A stretch of 60,482 nucleotides of DNA from Pseudoxanthomonas mexicana (GTDB lineage: Bacteria > Pseudomonadota > Gammaproteobacteria > Xanthomonadales > Xanthomonadaceae): the NCBI RefSeq assembly GCF_001556105.1, contig NZ_LSIF01000062.1, positions 1-60,482 on the forward strand. The letters run 5' to 3'. This document shows positions 41,037 to 49,051 of the stretch, piece after piece (the stretch's first letter is position 1; every line of letters begins with the position of its first letter). The notes beneath the pieces are model-generated. The model saw nothing but the letters and a program-made list of their open reading frames with translations, ran no database searches and was not told where the DNA came from. The position numbers were made by a program, and so were the translations under genes.

Positions 41037-41732
41037 TCAGAATTCCAGATCCAGCGCGGCACACAGGTAATCGACGAACGGTCCCAGCGTCTTCAGGTCG
41101 CCGGCCAGTGCCTGCCGCAAGCGCGGCCCGGTCATCGTGGCATCGTCCAGTGAGCGCCAGAACACGAAGTTGCGATGCTTCAGGTCTTCGATGAACTCGA
41201 AATCCGCTGGAAAGCCACGCGGCGGCCGCACCAGCTTCTCGCTTTCCTCGAAGTCGAAGCGGCGGCGGAAGGCCGGATCGTGGGCGGCCTTCTTCCAGCT
41301 GCCCGGATTGTCGAGGATGAACTGGCGCACGCGGCGCTGCGTGTCCGGCTCCGGATGCCACAGCCCGGCGCCGACGAAGCATTCGCCCGGTTGCAGGTGC
41401 AGATAGAACGACGGTGCCGGCACCTGCTTGTGGCGCTCGTGGTACAGGCGTGCACCCTGCCAGGACTTGTACGGCGACTTGTCGTTGGAAAAGCGTGCAT
41501 CGCGAAAAATGCGGAACAGCGAGCCACCGACGGTCTTCGGATCCGCGCGGAAATGCAGGCTGACCGCGGCGAGATCCGGCTGCAGGTCCGTCAGCAGACG
41601 CAGGAACGGCTGGCGGACATGGTCTTCGTACTGCGCCTTGTGGTCGTTGAACCAGGTCTTGTCATTGTGGCGCGCCAGCCCGCGCAGGAACTTGAAACTG
41701 GCATCGGAGAAATAAGTGGCCATGGCTGCCAT
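41037..41732 (-). CDS. DUF2461 (TIGR02453) family protein
   Basis: A 231-residue cytoplasmic protein with the DUF2461 motifs in order: FKFLRGLARHNDKTWFNDHK, RIFRDARFSNDKSPYK, FYLHLQPGECFVGAGLWHP and the C-terminal LKHRNFVFWRSL. This is the usual length. The start is uncertain between ATG codons at 41732 and 41723; neither has a good ribosome binding site. Function unknown in the family. It follows exonuclease I on the same strand, with a 50-bp gap. Confidence 0.88.
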   Translation of the reverse strand: MAAMATYFSDASFKFLRGLARHNDKTWFNDHKAQYEDHVRQPFLRLLTDLQPDLAAVSLHFRADPKTVGGSLFRIFRDARFSNDKSPYKSWQGARLYHERHKQVPAPSFYLHLQPGECFVGAGLWHPEPDTQRRVRQFILDNPGSWKKAAHDPAFRRRFDFEESEKLVRPPRGFPADFEFIEDLKHRNFVFWRSLDDATMTGPRLRQALAGDLKTLGPFVDYLCAALDLEF

Positions 41733-41782
41733 TCTAGACAAGCCGGTGTCACGGGATCGACAAAACGGCCCTCGACATCCCG

Positions 41783-43222
41783 CTACAGGCTCGCCTTCAG
41801 GTCGTTGCGCCACTGCTGGATCCTGTCCAGCAGCGCCAGCCGGTCGGCGTTCCCGGCCTGCGCCTGCCGCTGTTGCGCGACCTCGGCATCGAAGGTCTCG
41901 AAGCTGTACTCCGACAGGCCGCTGTCGGTCGTCAGCCGCTGGCGGCGGTAATCGTCCCAGCGCTGGCGCTCCTCTGCGGAAAGCGTGTCCGGCCAGTTAC
42001 GGGCGCGGTAACGGAACAGCAGTTCCGGCAGGCGCGCATCGCGGAAGCCGAAATCGCGCTGGCCGAGCAAGGCCGGCGGTGTGGTCCGCACGTCGGTGAA
42101 GCGCCGTTTGTCCGCATCGGCCAGGAAACCGCCGTACAGCGATCCGTCCACGTCGCCCGGTTCGAAGCTGCGTTCATTGGAGAAGACCCGGCGCACGGTC
42201 TCGGCGAGCTCGGGGCCGGCCTCGCGCAGGATCGCGGCATGGCGCTCGCAGCGCGCCGGATCGATACCGAGCCGATCCATGTCCGCCGGCCGCAGGTGCG
42301 ACCAGGCGACCAGTGCCGGCGCGCGGTTCAGGTGGACTTCCTTCAGCGGGATCCGCTGTTCGCCCTCGGGGAGGTCAGCGGCGGGCGTATAGAGCCGGTC
42401 GGCGATGTCGTCCGGCGACATCGACAACAGGGGTGTCGGGTCGCTGTCCAGGTCGAACACCACGATCCGGTTGTCGATGCGCGGATGCCGGGCCAGTGGG
42501 ATCACCGGCGCGGCACACAGCCGATGCGCGGGATAGCGCTGCGAGACATGCAGCACGGGCAGCATGGCCGTCGTATCGAGCAGGCGTGCGGCGAAGCGCT
42601 TGTCGCGCAACTGCAGCGCGTACTCCCACAGGCGTGGTTGCGCCTGTCGCATCAGGCGCGCCAGGCCGATGGTGGCGTAAACGTCCGACAATGCCTCGTG
42701 CGCATCGCCATCGCGCACGCGGTTGGCGAGCGCGAGTTGCTCCAGCTTGAACGACGTGGCGCCGTCTTCGCGCTTCGGCCAGGTGATGCCAGCCGGGCGC
42801 AGTGCGTGCATCAGCCGCATCACGTCCAGCAGGTCCCAGCGCGAGTTGCCGCCTCGCCATTCGCGCTCATAGGGTTCGTGGAAATTGCGGAACAGGCCGT
42901 GGCGTACGAACTCGTCGTCGAAGCGCAGGCTGTTGTAGCCGAGCGTGCAGGTCTCGGGACGCCCCATCTCGTCGGCGATGCGGGCGAACGCCTCGGCCTC
43001 GTTGACGCCGTCGCGCAGCGCCTGTTGCGGCGTGATGCCCGTGATCAGCGTGGCAATGGGCGAGGGCAGCAGGTCATCGGCGGGCTGTACGAAGAAGCTG
43101 ATCGGCTCGTCGATCACGTCCAGCGCGGGCGTCGTGCGGACAGCGGCGAATTGCGCCAGTCGGCTACGACGGGGATCGGCGCCGAAGGTCTCGAGATCGT
43201 AGAAGAGGAAGCTCGCGCTCAC
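41783..43222 (-). CDS. sbcB: Exodeoxyribonuclease I
   Basis: A 479-residue 3'-5' single-strand DNA exonuclease of the DEDDh type, acting in recombination and mismatch repair. Asp9 and Glu11 are in FLFYDLETFGADP; later acidic and His residues are in SRWDLLDVMR and GDAHEALSDVYATIGL. SH3-like and helical domains follow. The size matches E. coli ExoI (475). The start is a GTG at 43222 that overlaps the stop of kmo (GTGA), so it is read as the last gene of the kynurenine operon; the longer frame upstream runs through kmo and is not real. Confidence 0.92.
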   Translation of the reverse strand: MSASFLFYDLETFGADPRRSRLAQFAAVRTTPALDVIDEPISFFVQPADDLLPSPIATLITGITPQQALRDGVNEAEAFARIADEMGRPETCTLGYNSLRFDDEFVRHGLFRNFHEPYEREWRGGNSRWDLLDVMRLMHALRPAGITWPKREDGATSFKLEQLALANRVRDGDAHEALSDVYATIGLARLMRQAQPRLWEYALQLRDKRFAARLLDTTAMLPVLHVSQRYPAHRLCAAPVIPLARHPRIDNRIVVFDLDSDPTPLLSMSPDDIADRLYTPAADLPEGEQRIPLKEVHLNRAPALVAWSHLRPADMDRLGIDPARCERHAAILREAGPELAETVRRVFSNERSFEPGDVDGSLYGGFLADADKRRFTDVRTTPPALLGQRDFGFRDARLPELLFRYRARNWPDTLSAEERQRWDDYRRQRLTTDSGLSEYSFETFDAEVAQQRQAQAGNADRLALLDRIQQWRNDLKASL

Positions 43223-44589
43223 GCGGCGGCTTCCTCCAATACCGGCAGTAGCGTTTGGACATCGGCATCCACGGCGATCCAGTCGATGCCGTCCAGCGAT
43301 GCGCGTCCGGCGGTATGCCGCACCAGCAAGTCGCGCTGTACATGGCTGCGGTGTTGCGCGACCGCGTACGGAATCCGCATGAAGCTGACCATCGTGTAAT
43401 GCGGCACGAAGCGCTTCGGATGCCGTCCTTGCAACGCCAGCTCCAGTTCGCGCTGCAGCAGGAAGCCGCTGTCGTCGACCTTGTCGCGCATCTCCACGTA
43501 GTTCTCCAGTGCCATCTCCTGGATGGCGAGCGCGTTCGGCTTGCGCTCGGCTTCGAAGGCGGTGAAGGCGTGAGCCAGATCGCCAGAAGCCTGCAGGTGG
43601 CGTGACAGCGAGACGCAGTCCTCGAAGGCGCAGTTCATGCCCTGGCCGTGGAACGGCACCATCGCATGGGCTGCGTCGCCGAGCAGCACCGCCTGTCCGC
43701 CGAGATGCCAGCGATCGAGGTACAGCGTGGCGAGCAGGCCGGTGGGGTTGGCATCCCAGTCCCGCTCCAACTCGGGGATCAGCGGCACGGCATCGGCGAA
43801 ATCGCGCAGGAACAGCGCCTTCGCCTCTCTGCCGTTGCGCACGCTGGCGAAACTGGGGTCGCCCTGGTTGGGCAGGAACAGCGTCACCGTGAACGTGCGC
43901 TCGTCGTTCGGCAACGCGATGCACATGTAGTGGCCACGTGGCCAGATGTGCAGCGCATTCGGTTCCATCACGAAGCCGCCCTCGGCGGACGGCGGGATTT
44001 CCAGTTCCTTGTAGGCGTGATCGAGGAACTCGGTACGCTCGCCGAGATCCTCCCGTCGTTGCATGGCACCGCGCAGCGACGATCCGGCGCCATCCGCGCC
44101 GATCAGCGCCGCGAAGTTGACGGCGTGGACGCTGCCGTCCTGTTCGTCGATGAAGCGGGCGACGCGTGCATCGAAGTCCACCTCGTCCAGGCGGCGGTTG
44201 AAATGCAGCGCCGCACCCGCACGTTCTGCCAGGTCGAGCAGCGTGATGTTCAGGTCGCCCCGGTGGATCGACCAGATGACTTCGGAGTCGTCGCGCCCGT
44301 AGCGCTGGAGCTGCTGGCGGCCATCCAGCGCGTGCACCATGCGCCCGCGCATCATGACGGCCTGCCGCATGACCGCATCGTCGGCGTCGGCCATTCGCAG
44401 CGCATGGCGGCCGCGCTCGGTCAGCGCCAGATTGATCGAGCGGCCGCCGGCATAGCCCTGCACGCGAGGATCGCCGCGCTTCTCGAACACGTCCACGCGC
44501 CAGCCTGCGCGCGCCATCAGCGTGGCCAGCAGCGCACCGGCCAGGCCGGCGCCGATGATGGTGATGTGCCGCGGCGTATCAATGCGCAA
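43219..44589 (-). CDS. kmo: Kynurenine 3-monooxygenase
   Basis: A 456-residue FAD- and NADPH-dependent hydroxylase converting L-kynurenine to 3-hydroxykynurenine. The FAD motif GAGLAG (14-19) follows HITII; GRSINLALTERGRHAL is the KMO-specific block, and the second FAD motif is VLLGDAAHAMVPFHGQGMN. The C-terminal region includes VEMRDKVDDSGFLLQRELE, also typical of KMO. It lies 15 bp after kynU and its stop overlaps sbcB. Confidence 0.96.
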   Translation of the reverse strand: MRIDTPRHITIIGAGLAGALLATLMARAGWRVDVFEKRGDPRVQGYAGGRSINLALTERGRHALRMADADDAVMRQAVMMRGRMVHALDGRQQLQRYGRDDSEVIWSIHRGDLNITLLDLAERAGAALHFNRRLDEVDFDARVARFIDEQDGSVHAVNFAALIGADGAGSSLRGAMQRREDLGERTEFLDHAYKELEIPPSAEGGFVMEPNALHIWPRGHYMCIALPNDERTFTVTLFLPNQGDPSFASVRNGREAKALFLRDFADAVPLIPELERDWDANPTGLLATLYLDRWHLGGQAVLLGDAAHAMVPFHGQGMNCAFEDCVSLSRHLQASGDLAHAFTAFEAERKPNALAIQEMALENYVEMRDKVDDSGFLLQRELELALQGRHPKRFVPHYTMVSFMRIPYAVAQHRSHVQRDLLVRHTAGRASLDGIDWIAVDADVQTLLPVLEEAAA

Positions 44590-44604
44590 GATCGCGTCTC
44601 CGGA

Positions 44605-45879
44605 TCAGAAGCCCCGCCACGTCTCGACTTCCTCGACGAAGCGATGCACGTCCATGTAGCGGTTGTAGAGCGGGGCGGGCGAGATACGGATCACGTCCGG
44701 TTCGCGCCAGTCACCGACGGTGCCGACCGACAACAGGTACTCGAACAACTCCCGGCCGCGTTCGCGGCCGCCGATCACGCGCAGCGACAGCTGCGCACCG
44801 CGCTGTGCCGTGTTGGCGGGCGTGATGATCTGCAGCACGTCGGACAGCCGTGCCTGGATCAGCGCCTCGAGCAGGCCGGTGATCTTCAGCGACTTGGTGC
44901 GGATCGCCTCCATGCCGCCGGCCTTCTCGAACAGCGCCAGCGAGGCACGCAGCGGTGCCAGCCCGAGGATCGGCGGGTTGCTGAGCTGCCAGCCTTCGGC
45001 GCCGGGCGTCGGTACGAACGCCGGGCCCATGCGGAAACGGGTTTCCTTTTCATGGCCCCACCAGCCGGCGAAGCGGGGCCGGTCCGTGTTCGCGTGGCGC
45101 GCATGCACGAAACAACCCGCGACGGCGCCGGGACCCGAGTTCAGGTATTTGTAGTGGCACCACACCGCGAAATCGACGCCGTTGTCGTGCAGGCGCAACG
45201 GCAGGTTGCCGACCGCGTGGGCCAGGTCGACGCCGACGACGGCGCCCTGTGCGTGGCCCAGGCGCGTGATCTCGGCCAGGTCGAAGGCTTGCCCGGTGCG
45301 GTACTGGATACCGGGCCACAGCACCAGCGCCAGGCGCGGGCCGTGCTCGGCGATGGCACGCTCGATCGCGGCCATCGAGAGCGTGCCGTCGGGTTGGTCC
45401 GGTTCGACTTCGATCAGGTCCGTCGCCGGATCGAAACCATGGAACCGCACCTGCGACTCCATCGCATGCCGGTCGGACGGAAACGCGCCGGCTTCCATCA
45501 GGATTGCCGGCCGTTCGCGTGTGGGGCGATAGAAACTGACCATCATCAGGTGCAGGTTGGTGGTCAGCGTGTTCATGGCCACCACTTCCGACGGCTCGGC
45601 GCCCACGATGCGCGCCAGTGGCTCGCGTACCAGTTCGTGGTACGTCATCCATTGCGCATTGCCGGTGAAGTGGCCTTCGACGGCTTCGTTCGCCCACTTG
45701 TCCAGCGCCTCGTTGAGGTGGACGCGTGCGCCCTTCGGCTGCAGGCCCAGCGAGTTGCCGCAGAAGTAGATCTGGTCGTTGTGCTTGTGGCGGGGAATCA
45801 GGAACTCATTGCGCAGCGCACGCAGGGGATCGGCGGCGTCAAGGGCGATGATGTGGGTACGGGACAACGGGTCGGTCAT
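44605..45879 (-). CDS. kynU: Kynureninase
   Basis: A 424-residue PLP enzyme cleaving 3-hydroxykynurenine to 3-hydroxyanthranilate and alanine (or kynurenine to anthranilate). PLP is bound by Lys244 in WCHYKYLNSGPGAV; the cofactor Asp is in GVDLAHAVGN (about residue 218), and the N-terminal FCGNSLGLQPKGA is typical. Length matches the family. It lies between the ACMS decarboxylase and kmo on one strand. Confidence 0.96.
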   Translation of the reverse strand: MTDPLSRTHIIALDAADPLRALRNEFLIPRHKHNDQIYFCGNSLGLQPKGARVHLNEALDKWANEAVEGHFTGNAQWMTYHELVREPLARIVGAEPSEVVAMNTLTTNLHLMMVSFYRPTRERPAILMEAGAFPSDRHAMESQVRFHGFDPATDLIEVEPDQPDGTLSMAAIERAIAEHGPRLALVLWPGIQYRTGQAFDLAEITRLGHAQGAVVGVDLAHAVGNLPLRLHDNGVDFAVWCHYKYLNSGPGAVAGCFVHARHANTDRPRFAGWWGHEKETRFRMGPAFVPTPGAEGWQLSNPPILGLAPLRASLALFEKAGGMEAIRTKSLKITGLLEALIQARLSDVLQIITPANTAQRGAQLSLRVIGGRERGRELFEYLLSVGTVGDWREPDVIRISPAPLYNRYMDVHRFVEEVETWRGF

Positions 45880-45938
45880 GTGTGCGTCGGATCAGGTGGA
45901 ACGGTGCCGGCGGCGTGCCACCGGTGCGGAAAGGAACG

Positions 45939-46949
45939 TCATGCGAATCTTGAAGCCGGCAGGCCCAGCCACTCGAGCGCCGTACCGTGGTAAATGCGTG
46001 CCTGCTGCGCATCGTCCAGGCCCAGCGCGGCGATGCCGGCGCCGGGTTCCTGTTCGCCCAGCGGGAATGGATAGTCGGTGCCGAGCATGACGCGCTCGTG
46101 GCCGACGGTGTCCAGCAGGTAGCGCAGGGCGCGCGGATCGGCGACCCAGGAATCGAAGTACACGCGGCCCAGATAGTCGCGCGGATTGCGCGGGTTGTCG
46201 GTGGCGACGAGGTCCGGGCGCATGTTGAAGCCGTGCTCGATGCGACCGATGGTGTACGGGAAGCTGCCACCGCCGTGGGCGAAACAGACCTTGAGGTCGG
46301 GCAGTCGTTCCAGCACGCCACCGAAGATCAGGCTGCATGCGGCACGCGACTGCTCGGCGGGCATGCCGACCAGCCAGGGCAACCAGTACTTCGGCATCGA
46401 CGCGGCGCCCATCATGTCCCAGGGGTGCACGAGGATCGCGGCGCCCAGCTCGCTGGCCGCCTGGAAGAACTCGAACAGCTCCGTCGCGTCCAGGTTCCAG
46501 TCGTTGACGTGGCTGCCGATCTGCACGCCCTGCAGGCCCAACTGGTCCATGCAGCGTTCCAGTTCCTGCACGGCCAGGCGCGGCGATTGCATCGGCACTG
46601 TGCCGATGCCGGCGTAGTGACGCGGGTAGTCGCGGCACGCGGCGGCGGTGTGGTCGTTGAGCGCCTGATGCAGTTCCAGCGCGTGGTGCGGCTTGGCCCA
46701 GTAGCTGAACATCACCGGCACCGTGCTGATCACCTGCACCTGCACGCCAAAGCGAGCGTAGTCGGCGATACGTTCTTCCGGGTCCCACGTCTTCGGCCAG
46801 ATTTCGCGGAAGAACTTGCCGTCCTTGTAGATGCGATGGCGACCGTCGTCGCCATGATGGATCACCGGGAAGCGCAGGTCGCCGTACTTGGCCGCGAGAT
46901 CGGGCCAGTCGCGGGGCAGGAAATGCGCATGGGTGTCGATTTTCAGCAT
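45939..46949 (-). CDS. nbaD: 2-amino-3-carboxymuconate-6-semialdehyde decarboxylase
   Basis: A 336-residue Zn-dependent amidohydrolase-fold decarboxylase removing CO2 from the product of 3-hydroxyanthranilate dioxygenase, which steers the pathway away from quinolinate and NAD. Metal ligands: His7 and His9 in DTHAHF, His in LVHPWDMMG, Asp in LGTDYPFPLGE; FAHGGGSFPYTIGRIEHG supplies the active-site His. The ATG at 46949 gives exactly the usual length; a longer upstream frame is ignored. It sits downstream of the HEPN gene (79-bp gap), not directly after its biochemical partner nbaC. Confidence 0.95.
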   Translation of the reverse strand: MLKIDTHAHFLPRDWPDLAAKYGDLRFPVIHHGDDGRHRIYKDGKFFREIWPKTWDPEERIADYARFGVQVQVISTVPVMFSYWAKPHHALELHQALNDHTAAACRDYPRHYAGIGTVPMQSPRLAVQELERCMDQLGLQGVQIGSHVNDWNLDATELFEFFQAASELGAAILVHPWDMMGAASMPKYWLPWLVGMPAEQSRAACSLIFGGVLERLPDLKVCFAHGGGSFPYTIGRIEHGFNMRPDLVATDNPRNPRDYLGRVYFDSWVADPRALRYLLDTVGHERVMLGTDYPFPLGEQEPGAGIAALGLDDAQQARIYHGTALEWLGLPASRFA

Positions 46950-47028
46950 CGTCGGATTGTAGGCAATGCACGTGCGGGATTCGCGCTGCAGTGCCGCGAT
47001 GGAACGTAAACGTGCATGGCGTCTGCGT

Positions 47029-47436
47029 TCATCGTTCCAGCGCGTTGGAGACACGCTCGCAGGCGGCGATCACATCGTTGACCAGGCGGCGGTCCACCTC
47101 CACGTGACCTTCGTACTCGGCCAGGTTGCGCTGGTCGTGCGCCTTGGCCAGCACCCGCCAGACCTCGGGCCCGAGTCCCAGCGTGTGGGGCAGCACCTGG
47201 AAGACGATGTAGCGGTGGCGCGCGCGGAAACCCGCACGGCGCAGCGCCGCCAGGCTCAGCGCATGGGCGGCGTTGTAGGCCAGGTCGAAGCGGCTTTCGA
47301 GCGACAGCGCTTCGTTGTGCGCGTCGGCCAGTCGCGCCAGACCGGAGCGCAGCAGGCCCGCGGTTTCCTTTTTTTCGGGAGGTTCGGCGCTGAGCGGGCC
47401 GCTGTGGGTGGCCAGTTTCTCAAGCGGCGAGGTCAT
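47029..47436 (-). CDS. HEPN domain protein of an MNT/HEPN pair
   Basis: A 135-residue, mostly helical protein of the HEPN type, in the usual partner position to a nucleotidyltransferase. DLAYNAAHALSLAALRRAGFR (in part) and the conserved QRNLAEYEGHVEV carry the R-N-x-x-E-Y pattern (Arg103, Asn104, Tyr108) where toxic HEPN ribonucleases have R-x4-6-H; the nearest His is 8 residues after the Arg, so the RNase motif is altered. It overlaps the NTase gene by 17 bp. A toxin or a regulated partner is possible; ribonuclease activity is not supported by the motif alone. Confidence 0.75.
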   Translation of the reverse strand: MTSPLEKLATHSGPLSAEPPEKKETAGLLRSGLARLADAHNEALSLESRFDLAYNAAHALSLAALRRAGFRARHRYIVFQVLPHTLGLGPEVWRVLAKAHDQRNLAEYEGHVEVDRRLVNDVIAACERVSNALER

Positions 47437-48067
47437 CGTCGCTCCCGATCAGCCATTGCCGCGGTTGCTGCAGCACGCGGGTGACGAAGCTGTTGCCGGC
47501 CTCGAGACGGCTGCGCAGTTCGTCGCGCGCATAGACGGTGGGGTTAATCTGCCGGCCCAGCCGCTCGGCGACGGGATGCAGCGCCAGCATCACCTCGGCG
47601 TAGGCCAGGTCGTCGGCGACCACCATCAGGTCGATATCGCTGCGCGCCGTGTCGCTGCCCTTGGCGATGGAGCCGTACAGAAAGGCGGCGTGGATGCGGT
47701 CCGCCAGCGGCGCCAGCGCTTCGCGCAACGGCTCGGCCAGGCCGAAGGTCTTGCGGACGATGGAGACCAGTTCGTCGTGGATCGGCGCATCGGGATTGGC
47801 GCGGTAGCGCTTCTGGTTGCCGACGTGCTCGACGGTCAGCAGGCCGCTGCCGGCCAGCCGGGCCAGCTCGCGCTGGACCGCGCCGCTGCCGGCGCCAGTG
47901 GCCTGGATCAGCTCGTTGACCGCGTAGCTGCGGCCGGATTCGCCGAACAGGCAGGCCAGCACCCGCTGCTGGGTGGTGGTGAACAGGGCGCCCGACAGGC
48001 TGGCGGTGGCGTAGCGCGCCGCCGCTTCGCTGACTTTCCCGGATCGGGGGGTGTCGTCCATGCCCAT
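47420..48067 (-). CDS. Helix-turn-helix/nucleotidyltransferase fusion (MNT type)
   Basis: A 215-residue two-domain protein. Residues about 28-90 form a winged helix (LFTTTQQRVLACLFGE, NELIQATGAGSGAVQRELARL, wing GNQKRYRANP), and residues 125-215 are a minimal nucleotidyltransferase with AFLYGSIAKGSDTARSDIDLMV: Gly132-Ser133 and the Asp144-x-Asp146 pair are intact. In MNT/HEPN toxin-antitoxin pairs the NTase AMPylates and silences the HEPN protein. The winged helix probably binds the repeats over its own start (48061-48096). The start could also be the ATG at 48061. Inserted between nbaC and nbaD on the kynurenine strand. Confidence 0.8.
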   Translation of the reverse strand: MGMDDTPRSGKVSEAAARYATASLSGALFTTTQQRVLACLFGESGRSYAVNELIQATGAGSGAVQRELARLAGSGLLTVEHVGNQKRYRANPDAPIHDELVSIVRKTFGLAEPLREALAPLADRIHAAFLYGSIAKGSDTARSDIDLMVVADDLAYAEVMLALHPVAERLGRQINPTVYARDELRSRLEAGNSFVTRVLQQPRQWLIGSDDDLAA

Positions 48068-48096
48068 ATCGGGTACGATAATGCCCAGATTGGGCA
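48061..48096 (-). promoter_or_regulatory. Tandem inverted repeats at the start of the NTase/HEPN module
   Basis: TGCCCAGATTGGGCA (48082-48096) is a perfect 6-3-6 inverted repeat; TGCCCATATCGGGTA (48061-48075) is an imperfect copy spaced 21 bp away, two helical turns. They overlap the NTase start codon and a plausible minus-strand promoter (TTGCCC and CATTAT-like hexamers), so they are candidate operators for the module's own winged helix. Confidence 0.6.
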
Positions 48097-48105
48097 AGTG
48101 CAAGC

Positions 48106-48654
48106 TCAGGTGATATCGGCCCGCGAGTCCGCCTGCATCTCGTAGCGGCTGGGGCGGGGGTTCAGATGCCCGCACGCCTTGCATGTCCGCAGGTCGTCGC
48201 TGCGGTAGAAGGCCTCGAACACGCGGAAGAAATCCTGCTCGATGTCGTTGAGGTGGAAATACTCCTCGTAGACCTTCTGGTTGCAGCGCTCGCAGAACCA
48301 GAGCAGGCCGTCGTCCTCATGCGGCAGGCGCTTGCGCTCGATCACCAACCCGACCGAGCCGGGCATGCGTTGAGGCGAATGAGGCACGCGCGGCGGTAGC
48401 AGGAAGATCTCGCCGGCGCGGATCGGGATGTCGCGGACGGCGCCGTCTTCCTGGATGCGCAGCACCATCTCGCCTTCCAGCTGGTAGAACCACTCCGGGC
48501 CTTCGTCCCAGTGATAGTCGGTGCGCGCGTTCGGCCCACCCACCACCATCACGATGAAGTCGCCGTCGTAAATGACCTTGTTGCCGACCGGTGGCTTCAG
48601 CAGGTGGCGGTGTTCGTCGATCCAGGCCTGGACGTTGAGTGGGTTTGGCAGCAC
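48106..48654 (-). CDS. nbaC: 3-hydroxyanthranilate 3,4-dioxygenase
   Basis: A 182-residue cupin dioxygenase opening the ring of 3-hydroxyanthranilate to 2-amino-3-carboxymuconate semialdehyde. Fe(II) ligands are His48, Glu54 and His92; Arg44 and Arg96 bind the substrate carboxylate and Glu106 is the expected catalytic acid. The C-terminal rubredoxin-like site is intact (Cys121, Cys124, Cys158, Cys161), as in bacterial homologues. It starts with GTG at 48654, one base after the RidA gene's stop, so translation is closely linked. The NTase gene begins 38 bp further on. Confidence 0.95.
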   Translation of the reverse strand: MLPNPLNVQAWIDEHRHLLKPPVGNKVIYDGDFIVMVVGGPNARTDYHWDEGPEWFYQLEGEMVLRIQEDGAVRDIPIRAGEIFLLPPRVPHSPQRMPGSVGLVIERKRLPHEDDGLLWFCERCNQKVYEEYFHLNDIEQDFFRVFEAFYRSDDLRTCKACGHLNPRPSRYEMQADSRADIT

Positions 48655-48655
48655 G

Positions 48656-49051
48656 TCAGCGGCGCTCCGGCAGGTGCGCGATGCACTTCAGTTCTATCGA
48701 GATCGGCGTGGGTAGGGCGGTGATGCCCAGCGTGGTGCGGCAGGGTGCGGTGGCGGCGTCCGGAAAATACTCCGCCCACACCCGGTTGTAGCCGGCGAAG
48801 TCGCCAGCCATATCGGTGAGGTAGACGGTCACGTCCGCCAAGTCTTCCCAGCGCGCGCCGCTGGCATCCAGCACCGCGCGTACGTTGGCGAAGACGGCAT
48901 GCGTCTGCGCTTCGATGCCGTCGGGAATCGCGTTGGTTGCCGGCTCGCGCGGCCCGATGCCGGAGAGGAACAGCAGGTCGCCGACACGGCGCGCGTGCGG
49001 GTAGCGCCCCACCGGCTTCGGCGCGCCGCCGGCCTGCACAACCTCACTCAT
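48656..49051 (-). CDS. RidA-family deaminase, probable 2-aminomuconate deaminase
   Basis: A 131-residue RidA/YjgF-type protein. [21 protein letters not shown], then [20 protein letters not shown] and the C-terminal [16 protein letters not shown] are the family blocks; the loop Arg appears in PCRTTLG. In kynurenine/nitrobenzoate clusters members of this family deaminate 2-aminomuconate to 4-oxalocrotonate, the step expected after the adjacent aldehyde dehydrogenase. The ATG at 49051 overlaps the carbonic anhydrase gene by 8 bp and is chosen over longer upstream frames. Confidence 0.88.
   Translation of the reverse strand: MSEVVQAGGAPKPVGRYPHARRVGDLLFLSGIGPREPATNAIPDGIEAQTHAVFANVRAVLDASGARWEDLADVTVYLTDMAGDFAGYNRVWAEYFPDAATAPCRTTLGITALPTPISIELKCIAHLPERR

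Noticed and set aside
47029..47436. Confident call of a HEPN ribonuclease toxin
   Set aside because: The R-x4-6-H catalytic motif is not present in standard form (Arg103 followed by His only at 111), so ribonuclease activity is left open.
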